This document shows, in pieces, positions 34,173 through 43,748 of a stretch of 64,000 bases of DNA. Within the stretch, counting starts at the first letter, position 1; the number at the start of each line of letters is the position of its first letter. Both the position numbers and the translations under genes were made by a program. Under the pieces are notes generated by a model. The model was not told the origin of the DNA and made no database searches. It worked only from the letters and a program-made list of their open reading frames with translations. Origin of the DNA: Methylobacterium terrae (GTDB lineage: Bacteria > Pseudomonadota > Alphaproteobacteria > Rhizobiales > Beijerinckiaceae); NCBI RefSeq assembly GCF_003173755.1, contig NZ_CP029553.1, positions 3,744,001-3,808,000 of the forward strand, written 5' to 3'.

Positions 34173-35009
34173 TCAGCTCTTGCGCAGCCACAGGCTGCTC
34201 TCGAACGCGCCGGGCGGCAGGGGCAGGCGCGCCAGCACGCCGTCGAGCGGCCGGGCGGACACGACGTGGCTGGCAAAGAGCGGTGCGTAGGCCCCGCCCT
34301 GCAGGAGCGCGCCGACCAGCAGCTGCTCGTTGTAGCCGCGCCAGGCCCAGGATTCCGGATAGGCGTCGGGCAGGAAGACGTCGTGCAGGTGCACGAGGAC
34401 GCCCGGCTTCAGGCGCGGCAGCACGTCGAGGAGAAGCCGGTCGACGTCGGTCCCCGGCATCGCGACGTGGCTCGAATCGACGAACAGCACGTCGCCGGGT
34501 TCGAGCGAGGCCGCGTCCGCCGCGTCGCAAGGCCCGAACAGCCGCGCCTCGTGGTCCACGCCGAGGCCGGCGAGCGGCGCGCGAGGCGAGGGATCGACGC
34601 AGGTGATCCGAGTCGCGAGACCGCCGTCGCGGACGGCCTGCGCCAGGAAGCGGGTCGAGTGGCCGGATCCGATCTCGACGATGCGGCTCGGCCGCTCGCG
34701 CCGCACCAGGGCGTAGGCGGCGGCGGCGTCGAGGCGCGGGAACCAGTCCTGGGTGAAGCGCGCCGGCCGCTCGCCGACGAGGCCCGGGCCGCCGGCGTGG
34801 ATGCGGTCGAGATCGGCGGCGTGCGCCTCGATCCCGGCCAGCACCGCCCGGAAGGCCGGCTCGGCCTCGACGAAGATCGGGCGGAGGGCCGGGTAGCCCT
34901 CCGCCCGCGCCGCACCGGCATGCCGGTACGGGATCAGGAAGCCGCCGGGCCGGAGGCCGAGCAGGGTGCTGAGACCGAGCCCGGCGCGGCGCAGGCGAGC
35001 CCGCGTCAT
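34173..35009 (-). CDS. Class I SAM-dependent methyltransferase
   Basis: The 278-residue protein has IVEIGSGHSTRFLAQAV (SAM loop), ITCVDPSPRAPL, GDVLFVDSSHVAMPGTDVDRLLLDVLPRLKPGVLVHLHDVF and SWAWRGYNEQLLVGALL. This pattern belongs to the methyltransferase_24 group often linked to glycan or lipid modification. The ATG overlaps the stop of the upstream membrane protein (ATGA), so the two are made together. The substrate is unknown. Confidence 0.83.
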   Translation of the reverse strand: MTRARLRRAGLGLSTLLGLRPGGFLIPYRHAGAARAEGYPALRPIFVEAEPAFRAVLAGIEAHAADLDRIHAGGPGLVGERPARFTQDWFPRLDAAAAYALVRRERPSRIVEIGSGHSTRFLAQAVRDGGLATRITCVDPSPRAPLAGLGVDHEARLFGPCDAADAASLEPGDVLFVDSSHVAMPGTDVDRLLLDVLPRLKPGVLVHLHDVFLPDAYPESWAWRGYNEQLLVGALLQGGAYAPLFASHVVSARPLDGVLARLPLPPGAFESSLWLRKS

Positions 35010-36085
35010 ACCGCCTTGCGCACCTTCGTGTCGTGCACTTGCGTGCCGTGCCCTCGCACGTCGCGGAGGTCCGGGGTGATGCCGGGACCGTCGACCGGCG
35101 GCGGCGGCACGCTCGCCGGCGACTTCGCCTTGCTGCGCAGGGCGTCGGCGAGGCGGCCGCGCTCGAACAGCAGCACGACGCCGATTGCCAGGGCGAAGGG
35201 GACCAGCAGGTAGAACAGGCGGAAGATCAGGACGGCGGCGAGCACGTCGGTCTTCGGCAGGTCCGGCATCGCCGTGATGAAGACGAGCTCGAACACCCCG
35301 ATGCCGCCCGGCGCGTTGGAGACCAGCGCCACCGAGAACGAGGCGAGGAACACCGCCAGCACCACGAGGAAACCTGGATTCCCGGCCTCCGGCAGCGCGA
35401 AGTAGATGATGCCGGCCGCACCCAGGAGCTCGAGCGGGGCGGCGATCAGCTGGCGGCCCATGATGTTGGGCCGCGGATACTCGATCTTGAACGAGCGGAT
35501 ATGCAGCGGCCGGAAGTGCAGGATCGAGCCGATGACGTAGAGGGCCACGAAGCCGAGGAGCCCGAAGCCGACGAGGCGGGCGGTGGTCGGGCTCGCGAGC
35601 ACGGGCGGCAGCAGGCTCGCCACGCGCTGCAGCAATTCGGGTTCGAGCACCAGGACGAGGCCGCCGAGGAAGGCGGTGCCGAGGCCGAAGGTGAAGGAGC
35701 AGAGCGCCACCAGCACCGCCACCTGGGCGGTGGTGAGGCCCTTCGAGGTGTAGGCGCGGTAGCGCACCACGGCGCCGGAGAACACCGAGGCGCCGATGTT
35801 GTGCGACAGCGCGTAGGTGGTGAACGAGCACACCGAGACGAAGAGCCAGGAGATGCCCTTCACGCCGAGATGCAGCAGCGCGATCCGGTCGTACCAGGCG
35901 AGCGCCCCGTAGGCGACCAGGGTCGACAGGACGGCGAGGGCATAGCGGTGCGGCGGGATCGCCGCGAGGCTGGCCTTCACGTCGGCGAAGGACAGGCCCT
36001 TGAGCAGGTGCCACAGGAGGTAGACCGAGACCACGACGGCCCCGAGGCCGATGACCGGCCAGATGAAATCTTTGATCTTCTTCAT
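35006..36085 (-). CDS. Lysylphosphatidylglycerol synthase-type (UPF0104) membrane protein
   Basis: The 359-residue protein has about eight membrane segments and the family landmarks RYRAYTSKGLTTAQVA and NAPGGIGVFELVF. It contains only the flippase-like transmembrane half of MprF, without the soluble lysyl-transferase domain. Proteins of this type are predicted lipid or polyprenyl-glycan transporters. ATG 36085 gives MKKIKDFIWPVIGLGAV. Coupling to the downstream methyltransferase suggests a joint envelope-modification role. Confidence 0.83.
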   Translation of the reverse strand: MKKIKDFIWPVIGLGAVVVSVYLLWHLLKGLSFADVKASLAAIPPHRYALAVLSTLVAYGALAWYDRIALLHLGVKGISWLFVSVCSFTTYALSHNIGASVFSGAVVRYRAYTSKGLTTAQVAVLVALCSFTFGLGTAFLGGLVLVLEPELLQRVASLLPPVLASPTTARLVGFGLLGFVALYVIGSILHFRPLHIRSFKIEYPRPNIMGRQLIAAPLELLGAAGIIYFALPEAGNPGFLVVLAVFLASFSVALVSNAPGGIGVFELVFITAMPDLPKTDVLAAVLIFRLFYLLVPFALAIGVVLLFERGRLADALRSKAKSPASVPPPPVDGPGITPDLRDVRGHGTQVHDTKVRKAV

Positions 36086-36229
36086 CGCGGTCCCGTCGCG
36101 TCCCCGTTCTCTCGCGCGCGCTTCTGCCCGACCCTGCGGAGGACCGCAAGGACGCCCCCGCGCCGGCGGCCCCCTCCTGTCATGGGATCGTGACGGTTTC
36201 GTGCCGGGCTCGCGGCGCAAACCGGGGTG

Positions 36230-37117
36230 TCAGCTCCCGCGGGCGTCGAGCCAGTCGAGGAGCAGGCGGGCGACGCCCTCGGAGCCGAGATCGAGCTGGA
36301 GGAAGTGGGCGATGCCCGGCACGGTGCGGTGCTCGGCGCCGTGATAGAGCGCGGTGCGCCACGTCGTCGCCGGCCAGATCATGCGGTCGTCGGCACCGCC
36401 GAGCACCAGGGCCGGCACCCCCGCGAAGGCCGCCGAGAGCGGCAGGGAGGGCCAATGCGCTTCGGCGAGCGCCACCGGGCTCTCGGCCGACATCCGGGCG
36501 GCGTAATCCTGCGCCCGCTCCAGGGGCAGGCCTTCCGAGAACAGCCAGTGCCGGGCGAGCGCCACCGCCGGCTCGCGGCCGGGGAGCAGCGAGCCCGCCA
36601 GGGCCTCGACCCAGAACCCCGCATCGGTCATCGCGATGCGCGGGCCGACGACGCCCAGGCCCTCGGGCGGCAGGGAGGCCATCAGGACGAGCCCGCGCAG
36701 GGGCACCCGGCCGAGGAGGCGCTGCGCGAGCAGGCCGCCCAGCGAGTGCCCGACGAGTACCGGCGGCTCGCGCCACTGCGCCGCGGCCAGCGCCACGTCG
36801 GCGAGGTAGTCGGCGAGCGACGCGCTGCGCAGCTCCCGCCCGCCCTCGCTGCGGCCGTGGCCGCGCAGGCTCACCGCCGCGGCGCGGCGGCCGCGCCGGG
36901 CGAGGTTGGGCAGGAAGATCTCCTCGAACATCCAGGCGCCCCCGAAGGCACCGTGCACGAACAGGAGCGGCGCGCCGTGGGGCTCGCCGGCCGGCACCGC
37001 CTCGATCCATTCGAGGGCGGGCCCGTCGCGGCGCTCGATCATGCGGCGCGACACCTGTGCGCGGGGCTCGGTGACGACCGAGAAGCGGCGCCGGTCCCGC
37101 GCGGATGCGTCGTGCAT
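36230..37117 (-). CDS. Alpha/beta-fold hydrolase
   Basis: The 295-residue protein shows HGAFGGAWMFEE (oxyanion strand), the nucleophile elbow GHSLGG, LGGADDRM (acid region) and GIAHFLQLD (catalytic His), as in esterase or lactonase-type hydrolases. ATG 37117 is preceded by GAGAGG. The substrate is unknown. It is monocistronic between the membrane protein and a divergent acetyltransferase. Confidence 0.85.
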   Translation of the reverse strand: MHDASARDRRRFSVVTEPRAQVSRRMIERRDGPALEWIEAVPAGEPHGAPLLFVHGAFGGAWMFEEIFLPNLARRGRRAAAVSLRGHGRSEGGRELRSASLADYLADVALAAAQWREPPVLVGHSLGGLLAQRLLGRVPLRGLVLMASLPPEGLGVVGPRIAMTDAGFWVEALAGSLLPGREPAVALARHWLFSEGLPLERAQDYAARMSAESPVALAEAHWPSLPLSAAFAGVPALVLGGADDRMIWPATTWRTALYHGAEHRTVPGIAHFLQLDLGSEGVARLLLDWLDARGS

Positions 37118-37340
37118 GGTGGTGCCTCTCAACGGTCCGGCGTCCGGCCCGGCTTGTATCTAACGGCCACGCCCCGTCCGCACAGTCGTCCGAACGGCGG
37201 AGGAGCCCCGCGTCCCGCGAGGAACCCGCGTCGCGCGAAGTGCCCGCGTCGCGCGAAGGGTCGCACGACAAAGCTTGACAGAGGGGAAACGGGCCGGCCC
37301 CCTCGCCGCGCGCTTTCCCTTAAGAGGAGACGAAGCCGCC

Positions 37341-37955
37341 GTGAGCGATCGCCCGACCGACGAACCGCGCCTGTGCCTCGACGGCTACACGCCGGTCCCG
37401 CCGACCCACGTCGCCACCGTGGTGACCTACCTGGAGATGCGCGAGCCCCCTCCCCGTCCGCCGCGCGCGCCGCTGCCGCTCGACGCCATCGGGGCGGATG
37501 TCGCCCGCTACAGGGCGCTCTACCGCGCAATCGGGGAATCGTGGCTGTGGTTCGGCCGCGCCCGCGTGGGCGACGAGGCGCTCCTCGCGATCCTGGCCGA
37601 TCCGGACGTCGAGGCCCTGGCGCTGACCGAGGACGGGCGCGACATCGGCCTCCTCGAGCTCGACTGGCGGAAGCCCGGGGAAGCCGAGCTCGCCTATTTC
37701 GGCCTGGTGCCGGGGGCGGTGGGACAGGGCCGCGGGCGGCTTCTGATGGACGAGGCCCTGCGCCGCGCCTTCGCGCGGCCGATCGGGCGGTTCTGGGTGC
37801 ATACCTGCACCCTCGACCATCCGGGCGCGGTCGAGTTCTACCGCCGTTCGGGCTTTCGCCCCTACGCCCGGGCGATCGAGGTGACGCCGGACCCGCGGCT
37901 CACCGGCGACCTGCCCCGCGACGCGGCGAGGCAGATTCCTCTGCTGGCGGAGTGA
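37341..37955 (+). CDS. GNAT-family N-acetyltransferase
   Basis: The 204-residue protein starts at GTG 37341 behind AAGAGGAGA. The GNAT motif is LVPGAVGQGRGRLLMDEALRRAF, followed by VHTCTLDHPGAVEFYRRSGFRPYAR. The N-terminal third is a family-specific extension. The substrate is unknown. It converges on fliJ with a 4-bp gap. Confidence 0.85.
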   Translation: MSDRPTDEPRLCLDGYTPVPPTHVATVVTYLEMREPPPRPPRAPLPLDAIGADVARYRALYRAIGESWLWFGRARVGDEALLAILADPDVEALALTEDGRDIGLLELDWRKPGEAELAYFGLVPGAVGQGRGRLLMDEALRRAFARPIGRFWVHTCTLDHPGAVEFYRRSGFRPYARAIEVTPDPRLTGDLPRDAARQIPLLAE

Positions 37956-37959
37956 CCCG

Positions 37960-38367
37960 TCAGGCCCGGGCGCGGCCGAGCCCGATCGCGTCCATGCTGG
38001 CCTGGTCGCGGGCGTTCTCGGCGGCGCGCTCGCTGGTGCGCTCGCGGTCGTCGAGGATCTCGACCTTCTTCAGTTCCTCGAACGCCTCGGCGAGCGCGGC
38101 CTTCGCCGCGGCGAGCTGGACGTCGAGATCCTCGGCCGAGCGGCGGATGTTGTCGCGGCGTTGCGCCGCGGCGCGGGCATAGGTCGGGTAGGCGAAGTGG
38201 GCCGGATCGGAGATCCCGGCCCGCTGCTCCTCCTGGCCGATCTCGCGGTCGAGATCGGCGGCCATGCGGGCGAAATCGGCGATCATCGATTCGATTTGCG
38301 CGACCTTGCGGCGCTTCTCGTCGGCCTGGAAGCGGCGCAGCCGGATGAGCGTGTCCCGCGACTTCAT
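37960..38367 (-). CDS. fliJ: Flagellar export protein FliJ
   Basis: A soluble 135-residue coiled-coil chaperone that associates with FliI and the export gate. Almost the whole protein is helical: LIRLRRFQADEKRRKVAQIESMI at the start, IRRSAEDLDVQLAAAKAALAEAFEELKKVE in the second half. ATG 38367 was chosen over a 20-residue extension lacking helix character. It follows fliI by 91 bp on the same strand. Confidence 0.85.
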   Translation of the reverse strand: MKSRDTLIRLRRFQADEKRRKVAQIESMIADFARMAADLDREIGQEEQRAGISDPAHFAYPTYARAAAQRRDNIRRSAEDLDVQLAAAKAALAEAFEELKKVEILDDRERTSERAAENARDQASMDAIGLGRARA

Positions 38368-38458
38368 TGTTACTCCACTCCCGCCAGCGGCGTGCGGCCG
38401 TGCCTCGAGCCCGCCGCGCGCCGTCACGCGGCCGCGAGGCGGGCCGCGCGACCGGCCC

Positions 38459-39862
38459 TCAGGGCCCGCCGACGATCGCGGCGAGGCGCTGGTAACCCTC
38501 GCGGATGGAGGTTGCTTCTTCCTTACCCTGCCCCAGAAAAGCCTCCAGATCGGGCATCAGGCCGATCGCCTCGTCGACCTCCGGCGAGCTGCCCGGCCGG
38601 TAGGCGCCTAAGCGAATCAGCTCCTCCATGTCGGCGTAGGTCGAGAGCACCCGGCGGGCGCGGCGCACCACGTCGAGGAAGTCCGGGTCGCAGGCGCGCG
38701 GCATGGTGCGCGAGACCGAGCGCAGCACGTTGATCGCCGGGTAGCGGCCTCGCTCGGCGATGGCCCGCTCCATGACAATGTGCCCGTCGAGGATGCCCCG
38801 CACCGCGTCGGCCACCGGCTCGTTGTGGTCGTCGCCCTCGACGAGCACCGTGAACAGGCCGGTGATCGCCCCCTCGCCGGTCCCGGGCCCGGCCCGCTCG
38901 AGGAGGCGCGGCAACTCGGAGAACACGGTCGGCGTGTAGCCCTTGGCGGTCGGCGGCTCGCCGGCGGCGAGCCCGATGTCGCGCTGGGCCATGGCGAAGC
39001 GGGTGATCGAATCGGCCATGCAGAGCACCTGCGCGCCGGCATCGCGAAAATACTCGGCGAGCGCGAAGGTGACGTAGGCCGCGTTGCGGCGCATCAGCGC
39101 CGGCTCGTCGGAGGTCGCCACCACCACCACCGAGCGGGCGAGGCCCTCCTCCCCGAGGTCGTCCTGGAGGAATTCCTGCACCTCTCGGCCGCGCTCGCCG
39201 ACGAGGCCGATCACCGCGACGTCGGCGGCGGTGTAGCGCGCCAGCATCGACAGCAGCACCGACTTGCCGACGCCGGAGCCGGCGAAGATGCCCATGCGCT
39301 GGCCGGCGCACATCGTCAGGAAGGTGTTGAGGCAGCGCACCCCGAGGTCGAGGGGCGGCCCGACCCGGCGCCGCGCGTGGGCCGGCGGCGGATCGGCCCG
39401 GAGGCCGTAGGCGACGGGACCGGGCGGCAGCGGCCCCTTGCCGTCGATCGGGCGCCCCAGCGCGTCGACGACGCGGCCGAGCCAGGCCGCGCTCGGCCGG
39501 ATCGCGCCCGCGCCCTCCGCCCGCACCCGGGCCGGGCAGCCCCGCCGCACCCCCTGAAGCGAGCCGAACGGCATCGCGAGGGCGTGGGGACCGGAGAAGC
39601 CGATGATCTCGCAGGGCACGGCGGCGCCCGCGGCCTCGTCCACCACGACGTCGAGGCGGCCGCCGAGGCGCATCGCCGCCACCGGGCCGGCGACCTCGAT
39701 CAGGAGGCCGCGCACGGCCACCACCCTGCCGAAGGTCTCGACCTCCTCGACCTCGGCGAGCGCGGCCCGGGCGGCCTCGAAGCCTCCCGCGCCGTTCACG
39801 CGGGCATCCTGTTGATACGAGGCGGTTTCCCGTTTCCTGCCTGCGCCATTGCCGGATTCCAT
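38459..39862 (-). CDS. fliI: Flagellum-specific ATPase FliI
   Basis: The ATPase of the flagellar type III export apparatus. The 467-residue protein has the Walker [27 protein letters not shown] (type III ATPase signature), [22 protein letters not shown] and a DP-rich C-terminal part. ATG 39862 gives MESGNGAG; an in-frame start 111 bp upstream is unlikely. It is divergent from ctrA, an arrangement seen in other Rhizobiales. The shared 370-bp promoter region carries TTAAC half-sites. Confidence 0.95.
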   Translation of the reverse strand: MESGNGAGRKRETASYQQDARVNGAGGFEAARAALAEVEEVETFGRVVAVRGLLIEVAGPVAAMRLGGRLDVVVDEAAGAAVPCEIIGFSGPHALAMPFGSLQGVRRGCPARVRAEGAGAIRPSAAWLGRVVDALGRPIDGKGPLPPGPVAYGLRADPPPAHARRRVGPPLDLGVRCLNTFLTMCAGQRMGIFAGSGVGKSVLLSMLARYTAADVAVIGLVGERGREVQEFLQDDLGEEGLARSVVVVATSDEPALMRRNAAYVTFALAEYFRDAGAQVLCMADSITRFAMAQRDIGLAAGEPPTAKGYTPTVFSELPRLLERAGPGTGEGAITGLFTVLVEGDDHNEPVADAVRGILDGHIVMERAIAERGRYPAINVLRSVSRTMPRACDPDFLDVVRRARRVLSTYADMEELIRLGAYRPGSSPEVDEAIGLMPDLEAFLGQGKEEATSIREGYQRLAAIVGGP

Positions 39863-40232
39863 CAACGATCCATTTACCCCTCTCCTTAACACTGCGGCCC
39901 ATGGGATCCGGTCCGGGCTCCCGGAGGTTCTCCGGTGGCGTGGCACGGGCGCAACATCGCGGGCGGCCCTCAATGGTGCGAACCATTTAGGCAGCCCGGC
40001 GCAGGCGGGATGCAGGTATGCTATCGCGATTCGGCCAGAACGGAACGCAAACCCGCAAGGGCCCGGTTCGCCTGACGGTTTTCTAACCGCTTGCGGGACG
40101 GGAGCAGGGTTTGTTAACCGTTATGGCATAGCGTCGCGGTTCGGAAGATAACGGGCGTTTCCCACGGGCCGGTGGGAAACGGGCGGCGGGGGCTTGCCTT
40201 AACCCTTGAGGGCCAAGGCTTGGGGACCTGAG
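39863..40232. promoter_or_regulatory. fliI-ctrA divergent regulatory region with CtrA half-sites
   Basis: This holds no gene. On the ctrA side TTAACC occurs at 40114-40119 and 40199-40204, and TCTAACC at 40082-40088; TTAAC also occurs at 39894 on the fliI side. These match CtrA half-sites. A GATTC (GANTC, CcrM target) lies at 40028-40032. Autoregulation by CtrA and methylation-dependent timing are known for Caulobacter ctrA. Operation here is inference. Confidence 0.55.
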
Positions 40233-40934
40233 ATGCGGGTACTTCTGATCGAGGACGACAGCGCGACGGCGCAGAGCATCGAGTTGATGCTCAAGTCCGA
40301 GAACTTCAACACCTACACGACCGATCTCGGCGAGGAAGGTGTCGATCTCGGCAAGCTGTACGACTACGACATCATCCTGCTCGACCTGAACCTGCCCGAC
40401 ATGTCGGGCTACGAGGTTCTGCGCTCGCTGCGGGTGGCGAAGGTCAAGACCCCGATCCTGATCCTCTCCGGCATGGCCGGGATCGAGGACAAGGTGAAGG
40501 GCCTCGGCTTCGGAGCCGATGATTACCTCACCAAACCTTTCCACAAAGATGAACTGGTCGCGAGAATCCACGCGATCGTGCGCCGGTCGAAGGGCCACGC
40601 GCAGTCGGTGATCACCACCGGCGACCTGATCGTGAACCTCGACCAGAAGACCGTCGAGGTGTCGGGCTCGCGGGTGCACCTCACCGGCAAGGAGTACCAG
40701 ATGCTGGAGCTCCTCAGCCTGCGCAAGGGCACCACGCTGACCAAGGAGATGTTCCTCAACCATCTCTACGGCGGCATGGACGAGCCCGAGCTGAAGATCA
40801 TCGACGTGTTCATCTGCAAGCTCCGCAAGAAGCTCGCGAATGCCAGCCAGGGCAAGAACTACATCGAGACGGTGTGGGGCCGGGGCTACGTGCTGCGCGA
40901 GCCGAGCGAGGGCGAGGACCGGATCGCGGTCTGA
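40233..40934 (+). CDS. ctrA: Cell-cycle response regulator CtrA
   Basis: An OmpR-type transcription factor controlling division, DNA replication and motility genes in alphaproteobacteria. The 233-residue protein starts [20 protein letters not shown]. The phosphoacceptor is Asp-51 ([13 protein letters not shown]), and the C-terminal winged helix contains [35 protein letters not shown], nearly invariant in CtrA. Phosphate would come through CckA and ChpT (47694-48377). It has its own strong terminator. Confidence 0.98.
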   Translation: MRVLLIEDDSATAQSIELMLKSENFNTYTTDLGEEGVDLGKLYDYDIILLDLNLPDMSGYEVLRSLRVAKVKTPILILSGMAGIEDKVKGLGFGADDYLTKPFHKDELVARIHAIVRRSKGHAQSVITTGDLIVNLDQKTVEVSGSRVHLTGKEYQMLELLSLRKGTTLTKEMFLNHLYGGMDEPELKIIDVFICKLRKKLANASQGKNYIETVWGRGYVLREPSEGEDRIAV

Positions 40935-40963
40935 CGGCCGATCGCCCTGTCGGACGACGAAAG

Positions 40964-40987
40964 AACCCCGCTTCGGCGGGGTTTTTT
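40964..40987 (+). terminator. Intrinsic terminator of ctrA
   Basis: AACCCCGC and GCGGGGTT form an eight-pair stem with a TTCG tetraloop, directly followed by TTTTTT (40982-40987, the first two also part of the stem). It lies 30 bp after the ctrA stop. Confidence 0.93.
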
Positions 40988-41453
40988 CGTGGGGCCGGCC
41001 AAGGTGCGGGCGGCGGGAGGCCGCTTGAAGTGAGGCCGCTTGGCGGGCGGCTTGCGCGGGGCAAGGCCGGCGACGGTCGCCGGACGGCTCGGCTTTCCGC
41101 GGGCAGGGTTCGAACACCCGGCCCCGCTGCAAGGCCGCGCGGCGGAGACCGGTATCGCGTCGTGGACGTCCCCGCCGTCGGGGTCGGGCGAGCGAGCACC
41201 ACGAGTGTCAGGGGATGTCAGGGCCGGGCCATCGGGGCGCTGCCCGGGATGTCGGGCATCCTCCCCTGCCCGCCTTGCGCAGGGCTGTGGCGGTCGGAGC
41301 GCGGCACGCTCTCAGCGCGCGGACGCGGCGCGCCGGGTCGCAGGCCCGCGACGGAGCCCGTCGGCCCACGACGGCGGGGCCGACGACCCGGACGCACGCG
41401 GCCGGGCTACGGCACCCGCAGCCCGGCCGCGCCTCGGCACGCAGGCCGGCGCC
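40988..41453. other. Gap between convergent ctrA and cheR, nothing recognised
   Basis: About 465 bp of GC-rich DNA lie beyond the ctrA terminator. Open frames here are on both strands and have no family signature. A TTCGAA-containing arm at 41108-41114 superficially resembles a tRNA T-loop but has no tRNA body. I see no promoter or terminator for cheR. Confidence 0.6.
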
Positions 41454-42362
41454 TCAGCGCACCGCCCAGCGCAGGCCGGCCACGGACGCGGCGGCCGTCG
41501 GAAGAGCCGGCGTCCCGACGCTCGGCGCCGCGACGCTCGGGCTCGCCGCCGCGCGGCCGTGGCGGTAGAGGCCGCGATGCTCAGGGTCGGGCACCAGCGA
41601 CTCGGTGATGCCGATCACCGTCTCGGCGGCGCCGAGCAGCACCGCGCCGTCGGGCGCGAGCTGGTCGGCGATGCGGCGCAGCACGTCCGCCTTCGTCACC
41701 GTGTCGAAGTAGATCAGCACGTTGCGGCAGTAGACGATGTCGAAGGTGCCGAGCTGCTCGAACGGCTGCAGCAGGTTGAGCGGCCGGAAATCGACCATCT
41801 GGCGCAAGGACTCCGCGATGCGCCACTGCTCGCCCACCTGGGTGAAGTGCTTGAGCATCAGCTGCACCGGCAGGCCGCGCTGGACCTCGAACTGGTTGTA
41901 GAGGCCGAGCTTGGCCTTCTCCAGCACCTCGGTCGAGAGGTCGGTGGCGACGATCTCGACCCGCCAGCCGGCGAGCCGCGGAGCGACCTCGGCGAGCAGC
42001 ATCGCGAGGGAGTACGGCTCCTGGCCGGTCGAGGCGGCGGCGCACCAGATCCGCAGGCGGCGCTGGTGCGCCCGCGCCGTCAGCGCTCCCGGCAGGAGCA
42101 CGTCGCGGAAGAGGTCGAACGGCGTGCGGTCGCGGAAGAAGAAGGTCTCGTTGGTGGTCATCGCCTCGACCACGGCGCGCTCGATCGCACCGTCGCGGGC
42201 GACCCGCAGGCAGCCGACGAGCTCCGGGAGCCCGGCGAGGTTGAAGCGCCGGCAGACCGGCGCCAGGCGGCTCTCCACGAGGTAGCGCTTCTCCGCCGTC
42301 AGGGCGAGGCCGGAGCGCTGCTTGAGGTAGGTGCGGAGGAAGTCGAACTCGGTCTCGGTCAT
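41454..42362 (-). CDS. cheR: Chemotaxis protein methyltransferase CheR
   Basis: Methylates glutamates on chemoreceptors using SAM. The 302-residue protein has the N-terminal CheR domain (FDFLRTYLKQRSGLALT), TTNETFFFRD, the SAM-binding segment CAAASTGQEPYSLAM and VYCRNVLIYFD. The C-terminal 35 residues are an Ala/Pro/Ser tail, without a TPR. ATG 42362 removes an implausible 66-residue upstream extension. It is the last gene of the che operon. Confidence 0.95.
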   Translation of the reverse strand: MTETEFDFLRTYLKQRSGLALTAEKRYLVESRLAPVCRRFNLAGLPELVGCLRVARDGAIERAVVEAMTTNETFFFRDRTPFDLFRDVLLPGALTARAHQRRLRIWCAAASTGQEPYSLAMLLAEVAPRLAGWRVEIVATDLSTEVLEKAKLGLYNQFEVQRGLPVQLMLKHFTQVGEQWRIAESLRQMVDFRPLNLLQPFEQLGTFDIVYCRNVLIYFDTVTKADVLRRIADQLAPDGAVLLGAAETVIGITESLVPDPEHRGLYRHGRAAASPSVAAPSVGTPALPTAAASVAGLRWAVR

Positions 42363-42402
42363 CGGCGCGGCATCCTCCCCCGGATCCGTGGCAGGAAGCG
42401 CA

Positions 42403-43581
42403 TCAGTGTCCGCCCGGGCCGGCGAGCGCGGCGCGCAGGGCCGGCCCGATGGCGGGAAGCGGCAGGATCTCGTGGGCGTAGCCGGCCCGCACCAGGCTGC
42501 CGGGCATGCCCCAGACCGTCGAGGTCGCCTCGTCCTGGGCCAGCATGGTCCCGCCGGCATCGACCAGGGCCTTGGCGCCCTTGGTGCCGTCCGAGCCCAT
42601 GCCGGTGAGCACCACCGAGAGGGTGGCGGCGCCGTAGACCTCGGCCGCGTCGCGGAACATCACGTCGACCGCCGGCCGGCAGAAATTGACCGGCGGGCCG
42701 TCGTTGAGCTGGATGACCGCTTCGGCAGCGGTGCCCGACAGCCCCATGTGGCGCCCGCCCGGGGCGACGTAGACGACGCCCGGCCGCACCGGCTCGCCGT
42801 GCTTGGCCTCGGCCGCCGGCAGGCCGATCCGGGCGCCGAGGTGCTCGGCGAAGACGGCGGTGAAGACCGGCGGCATGTGCTGGACGATCAGGATCGGCAC
42901 GCGCTTCAGGGTCGCGGCGCCGATGCCCTCGAGCACCTCCCCCACCGCGCGGGGACCGCCGGTCGAGGCGCCGACGAGGAGGCAGCGCGGCGGGCTGGTG
43001 CGCAACGGGCGCGGGCGCACGCTCACCGGGGCAGCAGCGGGCCGCGGCGCCGGGACCGGGGCGACGACCGCCGGGCGCTCGGGCAGGCCGGGGCGATCGA
43101 GCGACGCGGGGGGCTTCGCCCGCGGCCGGTTGCGCAGGTCGGCGCCGAGCATCCGGATCTTCTGGACCAGGTCCTCGCGGAAGCTCGCCTGGGTCGTGAC
43201 GCCGCGGTTGCCCTCGGGCTTGGGCAGGTAGTCGATGGCGCCGAGCGCCAGGCAGCGGAGCGAGATCTCGGCGTTGCGCTGGGTCAGGGTCGACATCATC
43301 ACGACCTGGAGCCCGGGGCGCTTGGCCAGCATCCGGGGCAGGGCCTGGGTGCCGTCGAGCTCCGGCATCTCGATGTCGAGGAGCACGATGTCGGGCTGGA
43401 CCCGGTCGAGGGCGTCGAGGGCGATGCGGCCGTTCGAGGCGGTGCCGACGATCTCGCAGCCGGCCTCCTCGAGCCAGCGCGAGACCAGGCCGCGGACCAC
43501 GACGGAATCGTCGGCGACGAGGACGCGGATGCGCGGTCCGGCGCTCGGGGACGGGGCGGAGGGCGCGGCGGATGCGGCCAT
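42403..43581 (-). CDS. cheB: Chemotaxis glutamate methylesterase CheB
   Basis: Removes methyl groups or deamidates receptor residues; activated by CheA phosphorylation. The 392-residue protein has a receiver domain (acidic pair DD at 24-25, phosphoacceptor Asp-69 in DIVLLDIEMP, KPEG near 125) and a Pro/Ala/Arg linker. The C-terminal methylesterase domain has the Ser-His-Asp triad in GASTGGPRA, VQHMPPVF and GMGSDGTKG. It is 40 bp upstream of cheR. Confidence 0.96.
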   Translation of the reverse strand: MAASAAPSAPSPSAGPRIRVLVADDSVVVRGLVSRWLEEAGCEIVGTASNGRIALDALDRVQPDIVLLDIEMPELDGTQALPRMLAKRPGLQVVMMSTLTQRNAEISLRCLALGAIDYLPKPEGNRGVTTQASFREDLVQKIRMLGADLRNRPRAKPPASLDRPGLPERPAVVAPVPAPRPAAAPVSVRPRPLRTSPPRCLLVGASTGGPRAVGEVLEGIGAATLKRVPILIVQHMPPVFTAVFAEHLGARIGLPAAEAKHGEPVRPGVVYVAPGGRHMGLSGTAAEAVIQLNDGPPVNFCRPAVDVMFRDAAEVYGAATLSVVLTGMGSDGTKGAKALVDAGGTMLAQDEATSTVWGMPGSLVRAGYAHEILPLPAIGPALRAALAGPGGH

Positions 43582-43692
43582 GGCGTGTCTCGGTCAGCGG
43601 GCCGCGGGGCGGGCCGGGAGGGGCGGGCCCCGGTGCACGGCCGGGGCGTCTCGGATCGTTGGATCGGCGGAGCGGTCGGTCCGTGGGCGGGG

Positions 43693-43748
43693 CCGACGGC
43701 GCGGTCGGTCTCAGGCGAGACCGACGGCGCGGTCGGTCTCAGGCGAGA
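43693..43748. repeat. 28-bp tandem duplication across the cheY stop codon
   Basis: Two identical 28-bp units (starting CCGACGGCGCGGTCGGTC) sit head to tail, with a further partial copy to 43753. The right-hand unit contains the last codons and stop of cheY, so the left-hand unit is a duplicated cheY end lying in the intergenic space. Confidence 0.9.

Noticed and set aside
41100..41130. tRNA-like T-loop (GGGTTCGAACACC)
   Set aside because: The 5-bp stem has mismatches on either strand and no acceptor or anticodon arm can be built around it.
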